38,567 nt of DNA from an uncultured bacterium (GTDB lineage Bacteria > Patescibacteriota > Minisyncoccia > UBA9983): positions 1 through 38,567 of the forward strand of contig CAJVWH010000004.1 of assembly GCA_913009575.1 (NCBI GenBank), read 5' to 3'. Each line of letters opens with the position of its first letter. Position 1 is the first letter of the stretch. Below, piece after piece: positions 33,814-38,567 of this stretch. The notes under the pieces were generated by a model. The model made no database searches. It saw nothing but the letters and a program-made list of their open reading frames with translations, and had not been told where the DNA came from. A program made the translations under genes and the position numbers.

Positions 33814-34935
33814 TTATTGAAGACCCCTCAACGCTAAGCCAATCGCGACGGAAAATATTGGACCGGATTCTTTCAAAGACTCATTCAGAAAAGCGGGATA
33901 CTCGGTTCTGGAAAATGGATTGGATAATTCTGCTTCTATTGCCAACTGTTTCACCGCAAAAGGAACTAATCCTTTCAAAAGAGAACCTCCGCCCGTTAAA
34001 ATCACTCTATTAATGCTTCGTCCGCGTTTCTTTTGGTAATTTTTGATAATGGTTTCCGCTTCTGAAAAAATATAACCTAACATGGGCTCAATGATACTGA
34101 CAATTTCCTTATGTTCCGGTAAATCAGAAAGCCCCACCTCTCTTTTCATCTCCTCGGCCCTGTTAAAATCAACTCCCAATGAATGTGAAATAGCTATACT
34201 TAAGTCCTGTGATCCTTTGGTTATTGAGTGTGAAGCCATCATTATCCCAAAATCAACGATTGACATTTTTATGGAAGAGGCACCGAAATCCATCACCGCC
34301 ACAGGTGAAGTCTCCCTTTTGGTTGATGCACGTATCATACTGAAAGATTCAATTTCAAAAGATGATATATCAAGCCCCGCCATAGAAATAATTTCTTTGT
34401 ATTTACTAATAATATCTTTATGTATCGCAACCAAAAGGACTTTGGCAAACTTCCTTTTATTATTTCCATCATCACTCCCGTTATTCATACTCCTTTCAAC
34501 CACCTCCGGAAGAATCCACCAATCCATCTTCACTTCTGAAACAGAAAGTGGAATATAGCGCCTTGCTTCCAGTTCTATTATTTCTGAAATATTCTTGCCG
34601 TTTACCACCGGAATATCTATAATAGTGACAAAACTGGATTTTAACGCGATGGAAACCGAAGCATTTTTTGATTTTACGTTTGCCTCCCTTAAAACATCTT
34701 TAAGGACTTCAACTACTTTCTCCTCAGAAAGTTTCGCCGATTGACCAACACCAAGATTAGCGTAAGGACCAACTGCAATCTCTCCATATGTTTCCAAAAT
34801 GGCACGTTCTTTTTCTTTCCTTAATTGGACCACTTTTATTCCTGAAGACCCAATATCAACACCCAAGACACTTCCTTTTTTTTTAAAGAAACTCAATTCC
34901 TTCAAGGAAAATAACTCTTTGAAACTAAAACCCAT
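33814..34935 (-). CDS. pilM: Type IV pilus actin-like protein PilM
   Basis: PilM is a cytoplasmic FtsA/actin-fold ATPase that docks on PilN. The 373-residue protein has the phosphate-1 loop VLGVDIGSSGIKVVQL, the SHS2-like insert with IIELEARRYIPLSVSEVKMD, phosphate-2 VAVMDFGASSIKMSI and the adenosine motif VILTGGGSLLKGL. The start MGFSFKELF at 34935 is set by an extended -10 box seven bases upstream and the lack of a Shine-Dalgarno. It is the first gene of the pilus array and divergent from comF. Confidence 0.94.
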   Translation of the reverse strand: MGFSFKELFSLKELSFFKKKGSVLGVDIGSSGIKVVQLRKEKERAILETYGEIAVGPYANLGVGQSAKLSEEKVVEVLKDVLREANVKSKNASVSIALKSSFVTIIDIPVVNGKNISEIIELEARRYIPLSVSEVKMDWWILPEVVERSMNNGSDDGNNKRKFAKVLLVAIHKDIISKYKEIISMAGLDISSFEIESFSMIRASTKRETSPVAVMDFGASSIKMSIVDFGIMMASHSITKGSQDLSIAISHSLGVDFNRAEEMKREVGLSDLPEHKEIVSIIEPMLGYIFSEAETIIKNYQKKRGRSINRVILTGGGSLLKGLVPFAVKQLAIEAELSNPFSRTEYPAFLNESLKESGPIFSVAIGLALRGLQ

Positions 34936-34942
34936 ATCATAT

Positions 34943-34951
34943 ACTATAGCA
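34943..34951 (-). promoter_or_regulatory. Extended -10 promoter, leaderless start of pilM
   Basis: TGCTATAGT on the minus strand is followed by seven bases and the pilM ATG at 34935. The 41-base gap to comF also holds a plus-strand TATAAT (34952..34957) that could serve comF. This small divergent region is therefore a likely control point for the whole pilus array. Confidence 0.6.
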
Positions 34952-34976
34952 TATAATAACATAAAAATAATATTTT

Positions 34977-35675
34977 ATGGCACAAATACTTATCCACAGC
35001 ATTATAAATTCTGCGAAACGGGTTCCCAAAAAGGTTCATTTGGCAACACGATTTTTTTTAAACATCATTTTTCCTCAAAAATGTTTTGTTTGTGGCGCAA
35101 AAAATAAAATTTTATGTGAAAAATGCCTTATGAAAATTGATTACCCCTCCTTACCCGAATCAAACAAAATTTTTGCAGCAACGGATTATAATGACGAGTT
35201 TGCCAAAAAAGCAATATGGCTCCTGAAATACCGGGGTGTCAAACTGTTAGCAGAGCCATTGGCGGAATTAATATGCCGGCGCTTGCCGCCCTCCGTTAAA
35301 TACTCAATATCTGACGCCTTAAACTGGGTAATTATTCCCATACCCCTTTCAAAAAAACGCCTGAAGCAACGGGGATACAATCAAACAGAATTGATTGCCC
35401 GATATTTGTCCAATAAAATGTCCGTTAAAACTAAAACGGGTGTCCTTTATAAACTAAAGGACACACCGTCTCAAGTGAGCATCAAGGACAGAGAAAAAAG
35501 GATGAATAATCTAAAGGACAGTTTTGGAATTAAAAACGCGGAAGCGATAAACGGCAAAAACATAATCTTGATTGACGATGTGAGCACCACCGGCGCCACC
35601 ATCCGCGAAACCCGCAAGATTCTCCGCAGCGCCGGCGCCAAAAAAGTAATCGCGATGGTTGTGGCAAGAGGATGA
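34977..35675 (+). CDS. comF: ComF-family competence protein (phosphoribosyltransferase fold)
   Basis: The 232-residue protein has the ComF zinc finger (CFVCGAKNKILCEKC), the segment YRGVKLLAEPLAELI, IPIPLSKKRLKQRGYNQTEL, and the PRPP-binding loop IILIDDVSTTGAT typical of type I phosphoribosyltransferases. ComF proteins are needed for DNA transformation, probably at the internalisation step. Divergence from pilM by 41 bases ties it to the pilus genes. The N-terminal ten codons contain an exact DnaA box sequence (34990..34998). comEC, comEA and dprA are not in the window. Confidence 0.94.
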   Translation: MAQILIHSIINSAKRVPKKVHLATRFFLNIIFPQKCFVCGAKNKILCEKCLMKIDYPSLPESNKIFAATDYNDEFAKKAIWLLKYRGVKLLAEPLAELICRRLPPSVKYSISDALNWVIIPIPLSKKRLKQRGYNQTELIARYLSNKMSVKTKTGVLYKLKDTPSQVSIKDREKRMNNLKDSFGIKNAEAINGKNIILIDDVSTTGATIRETRKILRSAGAKKVIAMVVARG

Positions 35676-35719
35676 AAAAACGCCGGGGATGTTTTTAAAC
35701 GCTCACTTTTTTATGGAAA

Positions 35720-35899
35720 CTACTTGAACATTTTCTCAAAATCGTTAAACCGTAATTCAAATATCTTTTTCCACCGGAAATTTACCGAAAACATTCGGAC
35801 AAAACTTTTTTCTCCATTTTGTTCATATTTAATTTTATCAATTGTAATCATCTCACGCCAGTCTAAATTGGCGGTGTTTTCTGAATGAAGTTCGAACAT
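35720..35899 (-). CDS. Possible small protein, 59 residues, unknown
   Basis: An open frame runs from ATG 35899 to a TAG at 35720. The product reads MFELHSENTANLDWREMITI and later FRWKKIFELRFNDFEKMFK; it is rich in aromatic and charged residues with a natural look. The frame stays open upstream as well, so the true start could lie earlier. No Shine-Dalgarno and no recognisable family. It occupies much of the otherwise empty 456-base gap after comF. Confidence 0.4.
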   Translation of the reverse strand: MFELHSENTANLDWREMITIDKIKYEQNGEKSFVRMFSVNFRWKKIFELRFNDFEKMFK

Positions 35900-36005
35900 T
35901 TTTCGCCGAAAACCCGAATTCTGAATTTTAAAATTTGAAATCCAATCGCTCGGGCGGGCAAAAATTCCTTCCCCCAGATCCCCTTCCTTTTTGCCCTTTT
36001 GCTTT

Positions 36006-36026
36006 TCGGGCTTCGCCCGATTTTTT
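36006..36026 (+). terminator. Terminator-like hairpin in the comF-ABC transporter gap
   Basis: tcgggc-ttc-gcccga followed by six T's is a compact Rho-independent terminator on the plus strand, about 330 bases beyond the comF stop. Apart from this hairpin and the possible small frame at 35720..35899, I see nothing convincing in 35676..36131; parts of 35940..36050 are purine/pyrimidine-skewed and G+C-rich and may be decayed repeats. Confidence 0.6.
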
Positions 36027-36131
36027 GGCAGGCGAGCAGGAAAAATTCCTCACCTTAACTTTACTGCTTTTTTTCTTTCTATCCACTGTTTTGTTGACAA
36101 GTAGAATATTGAATATTGTATAAAAAACTCC

Positions 36132-36917
36132 TTAGGTTTTTTTGTTAAACGCTAAAACTGCCGCAAAAAGCATCACTATAGAGAAAATCAAAAGAAATAG
36201 CAGGTCAATATGGATAGGGAAAAGAACGATTTTATTAAGAACTTGGCTTGGTATTTGGGGACTAAGAATTATTTGCCGCATGGCGTCAACCCCGTAAGTT
36301 AAAGGATTAATTTTCGCAATCCAAAGCATCCATGAAGGCACGGCGGTAAGAGGAAAGAAAGCGCCTGAAAGAAAAAACAGCGGGAAAATGAGAATTTGCA
36401 TAAGCAATCCGAAACTTTCCATTGTTTTCATTAGAGAGGCAATCAGCAGGCCCATGCCGGCTATGGCAAACGAAAGCAGAACCATAAAGAAAACGAGTTC
36501 AGGGACAAAGCTGAGATGAATAGTGATACCAATAAAAGGCGCGAGAATCAAAAGAATAAGCGCTTGCGAAGAAGCAATTGTAGCCGCGCCGAGAGATTTA
36601 CCAATAGCAATCGCGGTTCGTGAGATAGGCGCGACAAGAATTTCTTTCAAAAAGCCGAATTCTCTGTCCCAAACAGTGGAAATTGTAGAAAAAAACGCCA
36701 CTCCCATCACTGCTATAGCAATAATGCCCGGATACATAAATTGAATAAAATCAACGCCAAAATTGCCCATAGCCATAGTTTGTCGGAGCCCAACGCCAAA
36801 AATAACGAGAAACATCAATGGCTGCACTAGAGTTGAAACAATTCTTGTTTTCTCTCTTATGTAGCGAATAATTTCCCGTTGCCAAATTGTAATAACTGTC
36901 TGAATAAAATGAATCAT
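36132..36917 (-). CDS. ABC-2 type transporter permease (DrrB-like)
   Basis: The protein has about 260 residues and six membrane helices in the ABC2_membrane pattern. TRIVSTLVQPLMFLVIFGVG, YPGIIAIAVMGVAFFSTIST, DREFGFLKEILVAPISR and INPLTYGVDAMRQII are typical of DrrB-type exporters. Substrate could be a lipid, a drug or a glycan and is not readable. The start MIHFIQT at 36917 matches homologues I recall; ATG 36947 would overlap the upstream gene by 14 bases. It pairs with the ATPase gene just upstream. Confidence 0.9.
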   Translation of the reverse strand: MIHFIQTVITIWQREIIRYIREKTRIVSTLVQPLMFLVIFGVGLRQTMAMGNFGVDFIQFMYPGIIAIAVMGVAFFSTISTVWDREFGFLKEILVAPISRTAIAIGKSLGAATIASSQALILLILAPFIGITIHLSFVPELVFFMVLLSFAIAGMGLLIASLMKTMESFGLLMQILIFPLFFLSGAFFPLTAVPSWMLWIAKINPLTYGVDAMRQIILSPQIPSQVLNKIVLFPIHIDLLFLLIFSIVMLFAAVLAFNKKT

Positions 36918-36933
36918 TATGATATTTATTAAC

Positions 36934-37911
36934 TTATCTTGGACCATGCCGCATTTTTATTCGTTGGCGCATCATATCTTTTGCTGAAGCGTCTTCTTTT
37001 CTGATAGCCCGGCCGGTTAAATGCAAAAAGACATCGTCAAGAGTCGGTTTTCTTAATTCTATAGAATCAATTTTTGTATTAAGCTCGTTAAAAAGCTGAG
37101 GAAGGAATTTTTCTCCGTCAACAACTTTCAGTTGAATCACTCCGTTTTCTTTCTTAATTTCTTGTCTATATCTTTTCTCTAACTCCAGTTTTAACAGTTC
37201 GTTTTGTTGACTTCTAATTTTAATTACATCTCCGCCTACTAATTTTTTAAGATTCGCAGGGGTATCCAAAACGACAATTTTTCCGTAATCAATAACAGCA
37301 ATGCGGTCGCAGTTTTCGGCCTCTTGCATATAATGAGTGGTCATAAATATAGTCATGTTTTCCTCATTCTTGAGTTTCAGAATATAATCCCATAAATGAG
37401 CGCGGGTTTGCGGGTCAAGTCCCAAGGTCGGTTCGTCTAAAAAGAGAACTTGAGGGTAATGGATAAGGCCTCGGGCGATTTCCAGCCGCCGTTTCATTCC
37501 GCCGGAAAATGTTTTAACAATATTTTTTCTGCGTTCCCAGAGTTCAACTAAATTGAGCACCTCTTCCATCCGTTTTTTATACTCTTCTCTTGGCACATCA
37601 TAGAGTTTTGCGTGAAAGCGAAGGTTTTCTTCTGCGGTTAAACGGTCATCAAGTGAAGGGTCCTGAAACACCATGCCAATTGATTTTCGTACTTTATTTC
37701 TTTGGCTAAGAATATTAAAACCATTTATCAGAGCTTCTCCGCTAGTCGGCGTGAGGAGGGTAGATAGCATGTTAATAGTAGTTGACTTGCCGGCGCCATT
37801 TGGCCCCAAAAAACCAAAAATCTCTCCCTTTTTAACATTAAAGGAAATATGGTCAACGGCTATAAGTTCGTTGAATCTTTTCGTAAGATTTTTTACTTCA
37901 ATGATGTCCAT
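36934..37911 (-). CDS. ABC transporter ATP-binding protein (DrrA-like)
   Basis: The 325-residue ATPase has Walker A GPNGAGKST, Q-loop MVFQDPSLDDRLTAEEN, signature FSGGMKRRLEIARGLIH, Walker B VLFLDEPTLGLD and the switch His in MTTHYMQEA. The C-terminal extension ending in KPTLDDVFLHLTGRAIR is typical of DrrA/CcmA-type exporters. The start MDIIEVKNLTKRF at 37911 is fixed by GAGGAGGA eight bases above it. The frame stays open for 39 more codons upstream (to ATG 38028) with an acidic, natural-looking composition, so a longer form remains possible. Confidence 0.93.
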   Translation of the reverse strand: MDIIEVKNLTKRFNELIAVDHISFNVKKGEIFGFLGPNGAGKSTTINMLSTLLTPTSGEALINGFNILSQRNKVRKSIGMVFQDPSLDDRLTAEENLRFHAKLYDVPREEYKKRMEEVLNLVELWERRKNIVKTFSGGMKRRLEIARGLIHYPQVLFLDEPTLGLDPQTRAHLWDYILKLKNEENMTIFMTTHYMQEAENCDRIAVIDYGKIVVLDTPANLKKLVGGDVIKIRSQQNELLKLELEKRYRQEIKKENGVIQLKVVDGEKFLPQLFNELNTKIDSIELRKPTLDDVFLHLTGRAIRKEDASAKDMMRQRIKMRHGPR

Positions 37912-38038
37912 ATTTTTATCCTCCTCTGTTTTATTTTTCGCACTTTCCACATCGCCGGTTTCTTGTTTCGTGATTTCCGCATTATCCGTTTCCGGTTTTA
38001 TAAAATTGTTAGGATTTTCAAATTTCATAATTTTTTAA

Positions 38039-38203
38039 TTATTTTATATCTTTTTGTTGAAACAAATCTTTCCAAAAATGCTGAAATTGTAAATTGGCGG
38101 TACCTTTTGGACGAAATCCGAACTTTTTTTGAAGAAAACCCAGAATAATCAATTTCACCGCGCCATCGCCCTCATACTTCGGGTGACCGACCGACAAAAC
38201 CAT
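38039..38203 (-). CDS. Doubtful small protein, 54 residues
   Basis: A frame from ATG 38203, preceded by aaaagga, gives MVLSVGHPKYEGDGAVKLII and a basic, aromatic end (HFWKDLFQQKDIK). I recognise no family. It begins inside one arm of the 23-bp inverted repeat, which makes its start doubtful. It could be the tail of a decayed gene. In 38204..38432 I see only the second repeat arm and no gene. Confidence 0.3.
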   Translation of the reverse strand: MVLSVGHPKYEGDGAVKLIILGFLQKKFGFRPKGTANLQFQHFWKDLFQQKDIK

Positions 38204-38290
38204 TTCCTTTTCAATTTTTTGTTCGGCTCCTCCCCAGACCCCTCCGCCGATAGGCGAAAAGAAAGGCAAGGAAATGGTTTTGTCGGTCGG
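38187..38290. repeat. 23-bp inverted repeat near the right genomic end
   Basis: The arm at 38187..38209 (ccgaccgacaaaaccatttc and three more bases) is the perfect reverse complement of 38268..38290. The 58 bases between them include a G+C-rich stretch. Arms of this length with a short centre look like a miniature inverted-repeat element or a long hairpin. Its place about 140 bases from the contig end suggests a repeat that broke the assembly. Confidence 0.75.
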
Positions 38291-38432
38291 GTTCGCTTCA
38301 GAAATTCCAAAAAGGCTTATAAAAGTATAATAACATATTTTGCTTATTTATCGTCGCCTTTTTCTCCATTTCTTAGCGAACTATGGCGCTACGCCTGTGG
38401 TAAATCGTCCGTCCGCTCACTCACGCGAGACG

Positions 38433-38490
38433 AGATCGGAAGAGCGTCGTGTAGGGAAAGAGTGTAGATCTCGGTGGTCGCCGTATCATT
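38433..38490 (-). other. Illumina P5/TruSeq universal adapter (artefact)
   Basis: The 58 bases are the exact reverse complement of the universal P5 adapter, from agatcggaagagcgtcgtgt to ccgtatcatt. Genomic sequence ends at 38432. A plus-strand frame reading into it ends in the false peptide IGRASCRERV. Confidence 0.98.
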
Positions 38491-38567
38491 AACAAAAAAA
38501 GCAAAAGAGACAAAAGGCAGGTGATCACAAGACACATGTGTTGAGCATATGACACATATACCGTGTC
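38491..38567. other. Non-genomic sequence beyond the right adapter
   Basis: A-rich and low-complexity bases follow the adapter. This is read-through noise with no feature. Confidence 0.85.

Noticed and set aside
38129-38467. Plus-strand frame of 112 codons at the right end
   Set aside because: Its end is translated adapter (IGRASCRERV) and its start opposes another frame; no family resemblance.

Overview
This window is one assembled contig from a small-genome, AT-rich bacterium, most likely a member of the Candidate Phyla Radiation (Patescibacteria), probably within Parcubacteria. That placement is inferred from gene style and neighbourhoods, not from a marker tree. Evidence includes a monoderm-type type IV pilus locus without a secretin, a vitamin-B12-type ribonucleotide reductase, a cupin-type glucose-6-phosphate isomerase, an orphan peptide-binding protein beside secG, GatA/GatC amidotransferase subunits, a release factor 2 with a shortened domain 1, and palindromic repeats lodged in frame inside conserved proteins. 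All three stop codons terminate genes, so the standard bacterial code fits. Only 151..38432 is genomic: an Illumina P7 adapter occupies 85..150, a P5 adapter occupies 38433..38490, and the sequence outside them is read-through noise. Two apparent protein ends at the contig edges are therefore adapter translations.

Layout. 151..2505 holds a 3'-truncated nrdJ on the minus strand, followed by an IS30-type transposase remnant (about 2609..2856). 2893..6725 has a diguanylate cyclase, three small cysteine-containing proteins with near-ideal Shine-Dalgarno sequences and their own promoters and terminators, and groES/groEL on the minus strand. 6733..12364 reads rightward: secG, an OppA-like binding protein, cupin glucose-6-phosphate isomerase, tRNA-Leu, RNase J and trpS. 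12357..13610 is a convergent TreT-like glycosyltransferase. tRNA-Gln and a GIY-YIG protein follow. 14163..17193 is the minus-strand series prfB, a minimal radical SAM gene, ftsE and ftsX. Five tRNAs (two Thr, initiator Met, Asp, Met) lie around a bidirectional terminator at 17266..17757. 17790..20098 is gatC-gatA plus a membrane-anchored HEPN-like protein, divergent from a CapA-like phosphoesterase (20137..21222).

21250..34935 is a long minus-strand array. Read in the direction of transcription it runs pilM, pilN, pilO, a PilP-like gene, pilB, a CheY-like receiver, pilT, pilC, the major pilin, pilD, a DUF4430-type exported protein, four pseudopilins, ligA and yqeY. comF (34977..35675) diverges from pilM, so pilus assembly/retraction and a competence-associated gene sit together, suggesting DNA uptake. 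The right end has a DrrAB-like ABC exporter (36132..37911) and a 23-bp inverted repeat.

Gene expression. At least six genes (GGDEF gene, secG, trpS, prfB, capA, pilM) have a -10 hexamer, often extended TGn, only 6-7 bases before the ATG and no Shine-Dalgarno, which points to leaderless transcripts. In contrast, the three small cysteine proteins and the ABC ATPase have strong AGGAGG sites. The most interesting signals are the perfect 43-bp palindrome translated inside LigA, the related GC-rich element inside NrdJ, the two in-frame amber codons in the 5' end of pilC, the unusual initiator tRNA, and the minimal radical SAM protein between prfB and ftsE.
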